DNA of 64,000 nt from Betaproteobacteria bacterium (GCA_009919175.1 RGCL01000001.1:47772-111771); one strand, 5' to 3'; counted from the first letter of the stretch, positions 54,005 through 63,176 are shown. Made by a program: numbers and translations. Notes: a model not told the origin generated them from the letters alone.

Positions 54005-54459
54005 GACCCCTCCTTGAGGGTTTTGGAGGCGCGCTGTTGCGCAGCATCGTCCAAGGCTTTTTGAGCCTCAGGCGGCATGTAGTTTTCGTCGTGCTTGGCC
54101 AGGACCTGGGCGGCCTCGAACACCCCCCCTGACTGGATTTGCCCTTGCGCCACCACGCCCTTGCCCTCCTGGAAGAGGTCAGGCAGCAAGCCCACGTAGT
54201 GAACCGGCACATCGTGGCTGAAGTCGGTCACCACAAAGCGCACCTCGGTGCCCCGCCGCTCAAGGCTCCCCGTTTTGACCATGCCCCCCACACGAAACAC
54301 GCGGCTGGTGGGCGCCTCGCCATTGAAGACCTGTGTGGGCGAAAAGAAAAAGACCAGGTTGCTTTGAAAGGCGTTGAGCACAAAGGCCGCCGCCGCCGAC
54401 AACACCACCAAGCCCGCCACCACAATGGCCAAGCGTTTGCGCCTAGGCGTCCAGTTCAT
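54001..54459 (-). CDS. ccmE: Periplasmic haem chaperone CcmE
   Basis: CcmE binds haem covalently before handing it to CcmF. The 152-residue protein has an N-terminal anchor (10-29), the OB-fold region (VFRVGGMVKTGSLERRGTEV), and the haem-binding motif LAKHDENYMPP with His123 and Tyr127. Position between ccmD and ccmF is standard. Confidence 0.96.
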   Translation of the reverse strand: MNWTPRRKRLAIVVAGLVVLSAAAAFVLNAFQSNLVFFFSPTQVFNGEAPTSRVFRVGGMVKTGSLERRGTEVRFVVTDFSHDVPVHYVGLLPDLFQEGKGVVAQGQIQSGGVFEAAQVLAKHDENYMPPEAQKALDDAAQQRASKTLKEGS

Positions 54460-54462
54460 GGG

Positions 54463-54654
54463 TCACTCCGTGTCATTGATGGCATGCATCTGTGCGATCT
54501 CGCTCAGGGTGCGACGATGGGCAGCTCGCACCAGCCACACCTCCCAGGCCATGAGGGCAAAGCTCACCCCCATGCTGCCCCAAACATACATGGCATAGCC
54601 CCCCATGGCCCAGAAATCGGACCAGGACGACCAATGGATGTTCAAGAGGCTCAT
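54463..54654 (-). CDS. ccmD: Haem exporter subunit CcmD
   Basis: CcmD is a small membrane protein that stabilises CcmC-CcmE. This 63-residue protein has the family segment FWAMGGYAMYVWGSMGVSFA, a single membrane helix and a basic/amphipathic end (RAAHRRTLSEI). The start overlaps the ccmC stop by four bases and the stop is 3 bases before ccmE. It would be easily missed because it is shorter than most gene-calling thresholds. Confidence 0.9.
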   Translation of the reverse strand: MSLLNIHWSSWSDFWAMGGYAMYVWGSMGVSFALMAWEVWLVRAAHRRTLSEIAQMHAINDTE

Positions 54655-55406
54655 GCCGTGGCCTCCTTGTGTTGAGCGCGCACCACCTCGCGCACCCAGT
54701 CGGTGTGCGACTCGCGCTGCAAGATGAGGGTTCGCACGCGATAGAGCACCAGCGCGAGCGTGTAGACCCAAAACGCCAGCGTCATGATGAGCATGGCTGC
54801 CAGCATGAGCGCCGCCATGCTGGGGGCTTTGGTCAGCGACACCGACGCCCCCTGGTGCAAGGTGTTCCACCACTTGACCGAGAAATAAATGATGGGCACG
54901 TTGATGGCACCCACGATGGCGATCACCGCACCGGCGCGATCGCCTCGGCGGGGATCGTCAATGGCCGAGGTGAGCGCGATGTAGCCCAGATAAAGGAAAA
55001 ACAGAATCAGTTCAGAAGTGAGCCGCGCATCCCACACCCACCACGTGCCCCACATGGGCTTGCCCCACAAAGCACCCGTCCACAAGGACAAGAAAGCGAA
55101 CATCGCCCCGGTGGGTGCCAGGGCGCGGGTCATCATGCCTGAGAGCCGGGTGTTGAAGGTCACGCCCAAGATGCTCCAAAACGCCATGGCCAGATAGATG
55201 ATCATGGACATCCAGCTTGCAGGCACATGAACAAAGATGATGCGATAGCCCTCGCCTTGCTGAAAGTCGGTGGGGGCAACGGCAAAGCCCATCCACAGGC
55301 CCAATGCCGTGAGCGCAGTGGCCAGCACCACCAGGGGCATGAGCCACGAGCCAGCCAGGCCGTAAAACGTCTGCGGGGCTGCGTAATGGAACCAGCGAAT
55401 GCTCAC
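54651..55406 (-). CDS. ccmC: Haem delivery membrane protein CcmC
   Basis: CcmC loads haem onto CcmE in the inner membrane. The 251-residue protein has six helices and the WWD motif WGTWWVWDARLTSELILFFL, with flanking His (FVHVPASWMS). The start is read as GTG 55406 (SIRWFHYAAP follows), with GGAG eight bases upstream; in-frame sequence further upstream lies inside ccmB. Confidence 0.94.
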   Translation of the reverse strand: MSIRWFHYAAPQTFYGLAGSWLMPLVVLATALTALGLWMGFAVAPTDFQQGEGYRIIFVHVPASWMSMIIYLAMAFWSILGVTFNTRLSGMMTRALAPTGAMFAFLSLWTGALWGKPMWGTWWVWDARLTSELILFFLYLGYIALTSAIDDPRRGDRAGAVIAIVGAINVPIIYFSVKWWNTLHQGASVSLTKAPSMAALMLAAMLIMTLAFWVYTLALVLYRVRTLILQRESHTDWVREVVRAQHKEATA

Positions 55407-55410
55407 ACTT

Positions 55411-56076
55411 TCACTCCAGGGCAATGCGCAATGCCGCCGCACAGGCCCAAGGGCTGAACAACCCAGCCAACAACAACATGGCCATGAGCAGGGACACATG
55501 CGCTTGCGCGCCCAGCCCAGCAAAGACCGCCTCGACTGCACCAGCCCCAAAGACCAGCACAGGCACACACAAGGGCAACACCAGCAAGGCCACCAACAAG
55601 CCGCCGCCGCGCACACCCAAGGTCAGCGCTGCACCCACAGCACCGATCAAGGACAAAACGGGGGTCCCGATGAGCAAGGTGATCACCAGGGTGGACAACT
55701 CTTGTGGCGAGAGGCCAAACTGCAACCCAAGCAGTGGCGACAATGTTACCAACGGCACCCCACAGACGATCCAGTGTGCAGCAATCTTCCCCATGACCAG
55801 CAGGGTCAGCGGATGCGGCGACAACACCAGTTGTTCCAAACTGCCATCTGCCCAGTCGGCCTCGAACATGCGGTTGAGCGACAACAGACTCGACAGCAGC
55901 GCCCCCACCCACAAGATGCCTGCCCCCATGAGGTGAAGGGTTTTAGGGTCTGGACCAATGGCCAGGGGAAAGAGCGTGGCGACCACCGAAAAAAAGAACA
56001 CCCCGGTGAACCATTCGACTTTGCGCCGCATGGCCAGGCGAACATCGCGCTCAACGACATACCAAAACGCCTTCAT
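55411..56076 (-). CDS. ccmB: Haem exporter membrane protein CcmB
   Basis: Membrane subunit of the CcmAB ABC transporter that drives release of holo-CcmE. The 221-residue protein has six hydrophobic helices and the family motifs WFTGVFFFSVVATLFPLAIG, SLNRMFEADWADGSLEQLVL and ending LFSPWACAAALRIALE. The ATG at 56076 overlaps the ccmA stop by four bases. Confidence 0.95.
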   Translation of the reverse strand: MKAFWYVVERDVRLAMRRKVEWFTGVFFFSVVATLFPLAIGPDPKTLHLMGAGILWVGALLSSLLSLNRMFEADWADGSLEQLVLSPHPLTLLVMGKIAAHWIVCGVPLVTLSPLLGLQFGLSPQELSTLVITLLIGTPVLSLIGAVGAALTLGVRGGGLLVALLVLPLCVPVLVFGAGAVEAVFAGLGAQAHVSLLMAMLLLAGLFSPWACAAALRIALE

Positions 56077-56699
56077 GCGTGCAGACTCACAGTTTGCCCC
56101 GAGGTGGCCAAGGGCGCCGCCTGGTGACTGGTGAACATCAAAGCACCGCCACGGCGCACATGCGCATCGAGCTGGTGTGAAAGCAAAGCGACCGAATCCG
56201 CATCCAAGGCCACCCAGGGCTCGTCGAGCACCCACAGCCTGGCCTGACTCACCACCAGCCTGGCGAGCGCGGCGCGGCGCTGCTGGCCCTGCGAGAGCAC
56301 CCGAAGGGGCAAGTGTGCACGAGCGCGCAGCCCCACTTGGGACAAGGCGTGCAAAGCCTGCTCGGCACGGAGGGGGTGGCCGCGCAGGCGGGCGTCGGTG
56401 ATGAGGTTGTCCAACGCGCTGAGTTCGCCCTTGAGCGCCAGGGCGTGGCCCAGGTAGAGCAGATCGGATTGATAGGCAGCGCGGTCTTGGTGAATGGGCT
56501 GGCCTTGCCAAAGCACTTGACCGGTCTCGGGCATGGCCAAACCACATACCGTTCTGAGCAAGGTGGTCTTGCCCGCGCCATTGGCGCCTTGGATGTGAAC
56601 CCATTGGCCAGCTGGCAGGGCCAGGCTCAGGGGCGCAAACAAAGGCCGCAAGCCCCGCACACAGGTGACCGCGTCTAGCGCCAACAAGGACTTCTCCAT
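56073..56699 (-). CDS. ccmA: Cytochrome c maturation ATPase CcmA
   Basis: ATPase of the CcmAB transporter and first gene of the ccm operon. The 208-residue protein has Walker A GANGAGKTTLLRTVCGL, signature LSQGQQRRAALARL (Gln in place of Gly at the second position, frequent in CcmA) and Walker B LWVLDEPWVALD. The ATG at 56699 is chosen since EKSLLALDAVTCVRG opens the ATPase fold. No promoter could be read with confidence in the short region upstream. Confidence 0.94.
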   Translation of the reverse strand: MEKSLLALDAVTCVRGLRPLFAPLSLALPAGQWVHIQGANGAGKTTLLRTVCGLAMPETGQVLWQGQPIHQDRAAYQSDLLYLGHALALKGELSALDNLITDARLRGHPLRAEQALHALSQVGLRARAHLPLRVLSQGQQRRAALARLVVSQARLWVLDEPWVALDADSVALLSHQLDAHVRRGGALMFTSHQAAPLATSGQTVSLHA

Positions 56700-56739
56700 G
56701 GAGGCCGATCTTAGCGGCCTTCTGCGGCGGGCAGTCAGC

Positions 56740-56761
56740 TGGGCCACCCACAGGTGGCCCA
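56740..56761 (-). terminator. Hairpin between the RTX-like remnant and ccmA
   Basis: TGGGCCACC-CACA-GGTGGCCCA (on the plus strand) is a 9-bp perfect stem. It lies 9 bases after the stop codon of the minus-strand remnant gene. No T run follows on either strand, so the termination activity is uncertain. Confidence 0.45.
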
Positions 56762-56769
56762 GGCCGCGC

Positions 56770-57660
56770 TCACAAGACCACGTTGCCGTGCTGCTTGAGT
56801 TGATCGATGCTGACCACGGTATTGAGCAACACCACCTGACAGGACGGATGGGCGAAGTCGTGGCTGCCCGTGGCATCGACCTGGATCACCGTGTCATTGC
56901 CGCGTTGAACCGTCTGCACATAGTCAGACAAGTTGCCTCCCTTGGCATGCCATTTGGCCAGCTCCCCCGACAAATCCAACACATCGCCCTCGTCGGCATT
57001 GAAATTCTTGATTTGAGACAGGCCTTCCTGGACCTTGAAGTTGTCCTTGCTGCCATCGCTGCCTTGCAGCGTGGTGGCCTTGGCGTAGGAGAAGGTGGCA
57101 TCGGCCACAGTCATGGTCTGACCATTGCTCAATTTGGCGGTGGTGCGGCCACTTTCTTCGATGCCATCGGCGGGCGTGGATGCAACGCCGTCGCTCTGGA
57201 GGTGAATCGACGTGATGCCCACCTCGGCCAGCGACTGGGTTTCGCCCTCGTCGGACAAGCCGTTGCTGTTTTTGTCCTCCCAGACCATGAACTCACCGAA
57301 TTTTTCATCGGTTGCGCTGAACTCGCCATCGTGGTTGGTGTCATAGTCTTGCGAGAGGCCTTGCAGGTCGGACACCCCCTTGGAGGGATTGCCAAATGCA
57401 TATTGGGACTTGTCGTGGACTTTGCCATCGTTGAATTTGTTCCAGAACAAAACGCCGTCCGAGCTGCCCGCCCAAGCGACATTGGAGATCTGCCCAGAGC
57501 CCGTCACATCCATGAGCAAATGCGAATAGGACAAATACCCATCATGGTTCAAATCCAGAACAATCGGGCTGAACCCATCCCCACCAGCCAAATGCTGGCC
57601 TTGATTGAACAGCACGCCAATGCGTTCGAGCAGGTGTTCGCCGAGAACCTGCTGGTGATT
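56770..57660 (-). pseudogene. C-terminal remnant of a large Ca-binding/RTX-type secreted protein
   Basis: An open frame of about 296 codons without a convincing start. The sequence has DGFSPIVLDLNHDGYLSYSH, then DYDTNHDGEFSATDEKFGEF and DKNSNGLSDEGETQSL, three EF-hand/dockerin-like Asp-rich loops typical of C-termini of huge type I secreted proteins, and ends with a conserved-looking QVVLLNTVVSIDQLKQHGNV. The frame continues upstream into boxA but only as unrelated sequence. No signal peptide, upstream repeats or secretion genes are present. A possible GTG at 57615 lacks a ribosome site. It is most likely a 5'-truncated gene; a small standalone protein is the alternative. Confidence 0.65.
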
Positions 57661-57673
57661 GAGAAAACAACAA

Positions 57674-58933
57674 TCAGTAAGTTTCGAGGTGCAGTCGCCC
57701 TTCGCGCTGCATTTGGCTTCCAACGGCATCCCAATCCAGATTCGCCCCCTGAGCAATGTCCCTGAGGGCTTGAAGCACACCCTCCTCCATGGCCTTGAGG
57801 CCACACACATAAATGTGGGTCTGGCCATCCTTGAGCAGCTCGGCCAAATCAGCTGAGCGCTCGCGCATGCGGTCTTGCACATAGCGACGCGGCTGACCAG
57901 GTGTGCGTGAAAACGCAAAGTGGATGTCGATGAAGTCCTTGGGCAGTTTTTGCAAAGGGCCAAAGTAAGGCAGCTCCTGCTGAGTGCGTGCGCCAAAGAA
58001 CAGCATCAAACGCCCGCCTTCGAATTTGCCGCTGGCACGCAAACGTCGACGCCATTCGGTCATGGCGCGCATGGGAGCGCTGCCCGTGCCGGTGCAAATC
58101 ATGATGATGTGGCTCTTGGGGTGATTGGGCATGAGGAAGCTCGAACCAAAAGGCCCAATGACCGAGACCGTGTCGCCAACTTGCAAATCACACAAATAGT
58201 TGGAGCACACACCGGGCGGGTGACCTTCTTCTGCACGTACCCGCTTGACCGTGAGCGAGGCGTTGTTGTAAGCCGCGCGCTCACCATTGCGAGGCGAAGC
58301 AATGGAGTACTGCCGAGCGTGATGGGCTTTGCCGCTGGCATCCACGCCGGGCGGAACCACGCCAATCGATTGACCCTCGAGCAAAGGGAAAGGCATGACA
58401 CCAAAGTCCAGCACGATGTGGTGCGTTTCGTTTTCTGTGCCCGCCTCGTTGACCTGCACATTGCCCACCACGGTGGCCTTGAGTGGGGCCTTAGGGCCAT
58501 GCAGGTTGGTGTAGGCATGCGCAGCAGACCAGGGCGGCAGCGTGGCGTTGTAACTTGGGGTTGCAGCCGAGGTGGTGGTGGCCGAGCTCGACACGCTGGC
58601 CACGGGGCTGCTTGGCTGGGCTGCTGCGGACGTGGCGTCAGCGGGTTCACCGTGCTGCGCCCAGTCCGCATCGCTCAGAGCTGCTGGCAACTCGTCCCAG
58701 CCCAATTGCTCCTCCACCGTGTAAGGGCGTGAGGTTGGCACTTTTCGCCAGTTGTCAATGGAGCCCGTGGGGCAAGGTGGCACGCACGCCATGCAATGGT
58801 TGCAGACATCGGCCTTGACCACGTAATTGCGCGAATCGTGCGTGATGGCACCCACCGGGCAGGTGGCCTCGCAGGTGTTGCAACGAATGCAAATTTCGGG
58901 ATCGATCAAATGCTGTTCCAACACCTCGCTCAT
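57674..58933 (-). CDS. boxA: Benzoyl-CoA oxygenase reductase component BoxA
   Basis: BoxA transfers electrons from NADPH to the BoxB epoxidase. The 419-residue protein has two ferredoxin-like 4Fe-4S motifs (Cys15/18/21/25 and Cys44/47/50/54), an Ala/Ser/Thr-rich linker (about 100-140), and an FNR-type module with RQYSIAS (FAD) and ICTGTGSAPMRAM (NADP). The start at 58933 has AGAGGAG upstream. It follows boxB by 11 bases and ends 14 bases before the RTX-like remnant. Confidence 0.95.
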   Translation of the reverse strand: MSEVLEQHLIDPEICIRCNTCEATCPVGAITHDSRNYVVKADVCNHCMACVPPCPTGSIDNWRKVPTSRPYTVEEQLGWDELPAALSDADWAQHGEPADATSAAAQPSSPVASVSSSATTTSAATPSYNATLPPWSAAHAYTNLHGPKAPLKATVVGNVQVNEAGTENETHHIVLDFGVMPFPLLEGQSIGVVPPGVDASGKAHHARQYSIASPRNGERAAYNNASLTVKRVRAEEGHPPGVCSNYLCDLQVGDTVSVIGPFGSSFLMPNHPKSHIIMICTGTGSAPMRAMTEWRRRLRASGKFEGGRLMLFFGARTQQELPYFGPLQKLPKDFIDIHFAFSRTPGQPRRYVQDRMRERSADLAELLKDGQTHIYVCGLKAMEEGVLQALRDIAQGANLDWDAVGSQMQREGRLHLETY

Positions 58934-58944
58934 GGCGACTCCTC

Positions 58945-60372
58945 TCAGTTAAAGCGCACGTACTCGAAATCAACCGGCTGGCGGTTGATGCCCATGGCGG
59001 GCGGGGCAATCCAGTTGGCGAATTGTCCAGGCTCGACCACGCGACCCATCAGGCTGGCCACAAAGGCGCGATCGGCGGCGCTGGGCAACCATTCGTCCTG
59101 ACGGGCTTGCCACTCGGCTTCGCTCACAACCTGTCCCTCGGGGCTCACTTTGATGCCGGCCAAGGCGCCAATGTTGCGATGGAAGGCCTTGTGCGGCACT
59201 TTGAGGCGCACGGGGATGCCTGCCTTTTCAATGACCTTGTTCCAGCGCTCCACGCCTCCCACGGAGTCCTTGATGTAGTCATCGCGCAGGACTTCGTTGA
59301 GGGCATTGAGCAAGGGGACTTCTTTTTCACGCAGCTGGCCGTCGCGCACTTCGAGCACCCTGTAGTGGTCGTTGCGCAGTTGATGGTCGTCCGTGCGCTT
59401 GCCTTCTTCGTAGCGACCCTTGAGGCCAGTGGTGTAGAAGGTGGCCGCGTTGGAAGACTCGTCAGCGCCAAAGAGGTCAATGGTCACGCTGAAGTGGAAG
59501 TTGAGGTAACGCTGCAAGGTGGGCAAATCGATGACCCCCGCTGCGCGCAGCTTGGCCACGTCATCGGTCTTGAGTTCGTTCATCACCTGGCAGGTGCGCT
59601 GGATCACGCGCGAAATGCCCGACTCACCCACAAACATGTGATGCGCCTCTTCGGTGAGCATGAACTTGGTCGTGCGGGCGAGCGGGTCAAAGCTGGACTC
59701 AGCCAGGGCACACAACTGGAACTTGCCATCGCGGTCGGTGAAGTAGGTGAACATGAAGAAAGACAACCAGTCAGGCGTTTCCTCGTTGAAAGCCTCCAGG
59801 ATGCGGGGGTTGTCTTTTTGGCCGCTGCGACGCTCGAGCAAGGCCTCGCCTTCCTCGCGACCATCGCGACCAAAGTATTTGTGCAGCAAATACACCATGG
59901 CCCACAGGTGGCGACCTTCTTCCACATTCACCTGGAAGAGGTTGCGCAAATCGTATTGGCTTGGCGCAGTCAAACCCAGGTGGCGCTGCTGCTCCACGGA
60001 AGCGGGCTCGGTGTCGCCTTGCGTCACGATGATGCGGCGCAAGTTGGCGCGGTATTCGCCAGGCACATCTTGCCAGGCCTCTTCGCCGAGGTGATCACCA
60101 AAATGGATCTTGCGGCCTTGTTCAGCGGGGTTGAGAAAAATGCCCCAGCGGTAATCGGGCATCTTCACATGGCCAAACTGAGCCCAGCCCTGCGGATCCA
60201 CGCTCACCGCAGTGCGCAGGTAGACATCAAAGTTTTGCGAACCATCTGGTCCCATGTCTTGCCACCAGCTGAGGTAGTTGGGCTGCCACTGTTCCAAGGC
60301 GCGCTGCAAAGTACGGTCTTCGCTGAGATTGACGTTGTTGGGAATCTTTTCGCTGTAGTTGATGCTTGACAT
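58945..60372 (-). CDS. boxB: Benzoyl-CoA 2,3-epoxidase BoxB
   Basis: BoxB is the diiron oxygenase that converts benzoyl-CoA to 2,3-epoxybenzoyl-CoA with O2. The 475-residue protein shows the diiron ligand helices: EEGRHLWAMVYLLHKYFG and LTEEAHHMFVGESGI (Glu and ExxH elements), and the conserved start PNNVNLSEDRTLQRALEQWQ. It follows boxC with 78 bases between them. Length is standard. Confidence 0.96.
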   Translation of the reverse strand: MSSINYSEKIPNNVNLSEDRTLQRALEQWQPNYLSWWQDMGPDGSQNFDVYLRTAVSVDPQGWAQFGHVKMPDYRWGIFLNPAEQGRKIHFGDHLGEEAWQDVPGEYRANLRRIIVTQGDTEPASVEQQRHLGLTAPSQYDLRNLFQVNVEEGRHLWAMVYLLHKYFGRDGREEGEALLERRSGQKDNPRILEAFNEETPDWLSFFMFTYFTDRDGKFQLCALAESSFDPLARTTKFMLTEEAHHMFVGESGISRVIQRTCQVMNELKTDDVAKLRAAGVIDLPTLQRYLNFHFSVTIDLFGADESSNAATFYTTGLKGRYEEGKRTDDHQLRNDHYRVLEVRDGQLREKEVPLLNALNEVLRDDYIKDSVGGVERWNKVIEKAGIPVRLKVPHKAFHRNIGALAGIKVSPEGQVVSEAEWQARQDEWLPSAADRAFVASLMGRVVEPGQFANWIAPPAMGINRQPVDFEYVRFN

Positions 60373-60450
60373 GTTGAAAGCTCCTGTTTGGGATTGAGTG
60401 GATGGATTGGGGTGCAGGCTAGGGCGAGTCCGTTCAGACCCGCCGTTGGC

Positions 60451-62118
60451 TCACACCCGGTTCCAATCGAATGCAGCCTTGTCGCCCTTGCCATAGACCT
60501 TGAGCGCACCTTTGTCGCCCACTGCGTTGGGGCGCTGGAAGATCCAGTTTTGCCAGGCCGTGAGACGGCCAAAAATCCGGGTGACCATGTTTTCTTTGCC
60601 GTTAAATCGCAGGTTGGCCTCCATGCCGGTGAGCGCATCGGGCGACATGGCCACACGCTCTTCGAGCGCAATGCGAACCTCGTCAGCCCAATCGATGTCA
60701 TCTGGCGCGGCAGTGACCAGGCCCAGCTGGAAGGCCGCATCGGCATCCAGTGCCTTGCCCACCACGGCGCGCACGGCTTCGAGCGCTGGCAATTCGTCGT
60801 AGAAGCGCCGACCGAGGCGGCTTTGCCCCGTGGCCATGGGGTAGGTGCCAAAGTTGAGCTCGCTCACCTGCACATGCGGCGCTTTCTCGGGCGAATCGGG
60901 CAAGGCCAAGTGATAGATCCGGTCGCAGGCAAGTGCCAGCTCGAGGTAGGTGCCGGTGAAGCACGAACCCTCTTCAACCAGTGCAAACAGGCTGCGCGAG
61001 GACACATCGAGCCGGCTGAGTGTGCGGCGCAACAAGCCCAGGGTCTGACGCACAAACCAGTGCTGGGCATGGGCTGCCAAGAATGCATCCATGGCCATGA
61101 CCGCCTGGGCATCGCCCTGGGTTTTGATCACCCACACGCCCAGGTCAGGTTCATTGGTTCGCATGTGCAAGATGGCATCGTCAAGTTCGCGTGCCATTTG
61201 CAACACGCTCCACTTGGATCCCAAAGCTTGGGCGGCATCGCCGTTGGCGGGCATGGCACCACGGGGCGCATGGATCACCCAGGTGGCGGTGCGGTGGGCG
61301 CGGTCTATGGCGATCTCCACATGCTCGTAGCGCACCGAGTTCTCGCTCAGTTTGCGATCGAGGGCAGCCAGAGCCACGCCTTGAGCTTGGTTGGGGCGGT
61401 CGCTTTTCGCAGCCAACGCAGCGGCGCGTTCCTTGACCTTCTCGGCAAAGGCTGCTGGCTTGGCAATGTCGTCCACCAGGCGCCAGTCCTTGGCCTTTTG
61501 GCCGCGAATGCCTTCATTGGTGGTGCAGAAGATGTCGGCCAAGTCGTGGCGCACATGGCGCTTGTCCGTCACGCGGGTGAGGCCACCGGTACCCGGCAAT
61601 ACGCCCAGCAGGGGCACTTCGGGCAGGCTCACCGAGGACGAACGGTCATCGATCAGCAAGATTTCATCGCAGGCCAAAGCCAACTCGTAACCACCACCAG
61701 CACAAGCGCCATTGACGGCGGCCAGGAATTTGAGGCCGTCATGGGTCGAGGAGTCTTCCATGCCGTTGCGGGTCTCATTGGTGAACTTGCAAAAGTTCAC
61801 CTTCCAGGCATGGCTGGACAAGCCCAGCATGAAGATGTTGGCGCCCGAGCAAAACACCTTGTCTTTGAGGCTGGTGATCACCACGGTCTTGACACTGGGG
61901 TGCTCAAAGCGCACTCGATTGATCGCGTCATTGAGCTCGATGTCCACACCCAGGTCATAACTGTTGAGCTTGAGTTTGTAGCCCGGGCGCAGGCCACCGT
62001 TTTCATCAAAGTGGGCGGCCAGCGTCGCCACTTCACCGTCCACGCTCAGCGTCCAGTGCCGGTATTGGCTGGGATGGGTTTGGTACTCCACGCGATCTTG
62101 GGAAGCGACTGCAGTCAT
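60451..62118 (-). CDS. boxC: 2,3-epoxybenzoyl-CoA dihydrolase BoxC
   Basis: BoxC hydrolytically opens the ring of epoxybenzoyl-CoA with release of formate. The 555-residue protein consists of two enoyl-CoA hydratase-like halves. The crotonase motif VNGACAGGGYELALACDEIL is in the first half, and SLFALVEEGSCFTGTYLELA in the second. The ATG at 62118 has AGGAGA 5-10 bases upstream. It is first of boxC-boxB-boxA, preceded by a promoter with flanking TGCA palindromes. boxD and the benzoate-CoA ligase gene are not in this window. Confidence 0.95.
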   Translation of the reverse strand: MTAVASQDRVEYQTHPSQYRHWTLSVDGEVATLAAHFDENGGLRPGYKLKLNSYDLGVDIELNDAINRVRFEHPSVKTVVITSLKDKVFCSGANIFMLGLSSHAWKVNFCKFTNETRNGMEDSSTHDGLKFLAAVNGACAGGGYELALACDEILLIDDRSSSVSLPEVPLLGVLPGTGGLTRVTDKRHVRHDLADIFCTTNEGIRGQKAKDWRLVDDIAKPAAFAEKVKERAAALAAKSDRPNQAQGVALAALDRKLSENSVRYEHVEIAIDRAHRTATWVIHAPRGAMPANGDAAQALGSKWSVLQMARELDDAILHMRTNEPDLGVWVIKTQGDAQAVMAMDAFLAAHAQHWFVRQTLGLLRRTLSRLDVSSRSLFALVEEGSCFTGTYLELALACDRIYHLALPDSPEKAPHVQVSELNFGTYPMATGQSRLGRRFYDELPALEAVRAVVGKALDADAAFQLGLVTAAPDDIDWADEVRIALEERVAMSPDALTGMEANLRFNGKENMVTRIFGRLTAWQNWIFQRPNAVGDKGALKVYGKGDKAAFDWNRV

Positions 62119-62163
62119 GGATGTCTCCTGGTGTGTTGAGGGTGGGCTCATGGCCCCACGACA

Positions 62164-62177
62164 TGAATTAAAGTGCA
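62164..62177 (-). promoter_or_regulatory. Imperfect BoxR operator near the boxC transcription start
   Basis: The plus strand reads TGAATTAAAGTGCA, a TGCA-N6-TGCA box with one mismatch, sharing the same TTAAAG core as the box before boxR. It abuts the -10 element of the boxC promoter on its downstream side. TGCA-N6-TGCA is the published type of BoxR target. Confidence 0.6.
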
Positions 62178-62204
62178 TCATACGTAGGCATCACTGCTTG
62201 TCAA
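62177..62204 (-). promoter_or_regulatory. Sigma-70 promoter of boxC-boxB-boxA
   Basis: On the minus strand TTGACA (62204-62199), a 16-base spacer, and TATGAT (62182-62177). It is about 60 bases upstream of boxC. Confidence 0.72.
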
Positions 62205-62218
62205 TGCATTTTTTTGCA
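62205..62218 (-). promoter_or_regulatory. BoxR operator at the boxC -35 element
   Basis: TGCATTTTTTTGCA, a perfect TGCA-N6-TGCA box touching the -35 hexamer. Binding of BoxR here and at 62164-62177 would block RNA polymerase in the absence of benzoyl-CoA. Confidence 0.65.
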
Positions 62219-62294
62219 GTTTTTCAACTTTTTGGGCCAATGAATCCCTTTTGCTGATCAAAACCGCGCTTGATCAGGGTAAATACGGGGGGGA

Positions 62295-63173
62295 TCAGGC
62301 CAGCCGGGGCGCGAGCAAGGCCAACAAGGCCTGAAAGGCCTGCTGGGTGGTCTGTTGGCTGGTCATGAGGCTGAAATCGGCCTTGGCGTAGAAGGCTGCG
62401 CGGCCTTGAAGAATGCGCCGCAAGTCGTCCATGGCTTCAGGGTTGGCCGCCATGGGACGGGTGTCGCCTTGCGCGAGCACGCGCCCCATGTGGTCTTCAG
62501 GCGTGGCTTGCAGCCAGACGGTGAGGCAATGGGACAGCAGGTACTGGAAATTGTCCGGGTCAGACACCAGGCCACCAGGCGTGGCGATCACCGCTTCGGG
62601 CATGCTCTGGAGCGCCTCTTCCAGCGCACGGCGCTCATAGCGCCGGTAGGCGAGTGGCCCATACAGGGAATGGATTTCACTGGTGCTGCAACCCGCCAGC
62701 GCTTCCACCCTCAAGGTCAGTTCCACAAAAGGCCAACCCAGGGTTTGGGCCAAGAGCTTGCCCAAGGTGGATTTGCCCGCGCCGCGCAAGCCAATCAGGG
62801 CGATGTGGCGATTGCGTTGGGCATGGTCGGCCTGCTCCTGCAACAAATCGGGCAAGGCCAGCCTCACCTTTTGCAATTCGGTCTCACTGCGCTGAGCCAA
62901 GGCCTGACGCAACATCAGCCATTCGGGCGAGGAGGTGGTCACATCCCCAATCAGCTCCGACAAGCTGCACCCCAGTGCCTCTGCAACTTGCAAAAGAATG
63001 AGGATGGAAGCGTTGCCCGTGCCGCTTTCGAGGTTGGCCAAGTGGCGTTCAGACACCTGCGCGGACTGCGCCACCGCCCGACGCGTCAAGCCCCGGCGGG
63101 CACGCAAAAGGCGAAGCCGCTCCCCCAGGGCATCTAAAAAAGGGTGGCGTGAAGAAGCATCCGAGTCAGTCAT
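62295..63173 (-). CDS. boxR: Transcriptional regulator BoxR (XRE-shikimate-kinase-like)
   Basis: BoxR represses box genes and is released by benzoyl-CoA in Azoarcus. The 292-residue protein has an N-terminal XRE helix-turn-helix (about 17-68, LTRRAVAQSAQVSERHLANL) and a shikimate-kinase-like effector domain with a P-loop GLRGAGKST (128-136), LRVEALAGCSTSEIHSLYG and GGLVSDPDNF. It is placed directly upstream of the box operon, same strand, with a TGCA-N6-TGCA box just before its start. Confidence 0.93.
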   Translation of the reverse strand: MTDSDASSRHPFLDALGERLRLLRARRGLTRRAVAQSAQVSERHLANLESGTGNASILILLQVAEALGCSLSELIGDVTTSSPEWLMLRQALAQRSETELQKVRLALPDLLQEQADHAQRNRHIALIGLRGAGKSTLGKLLAQTLGWPFVELTLRVEALAGCSTSEIHSLYGPLAYRRYERRALEEALQSMPEAVIATPGGLVSDPDNFQYLLSHCLTVWLQATPEDHMGRVLAQGDTRPMAANPEAMDDLRRILQGRAAFYAKADFSLMTSQQTTQQAFQALLALLAPRLA

Positions 63174-63176
63174 GCA

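Noticed and set aside
57549-57996. Upstream extension of the RTX-like remnant into boxA as a real N-terminus
   Set aside because: This part is out of frame with, and fully inside, the strongly conserved boxA C-terminus.
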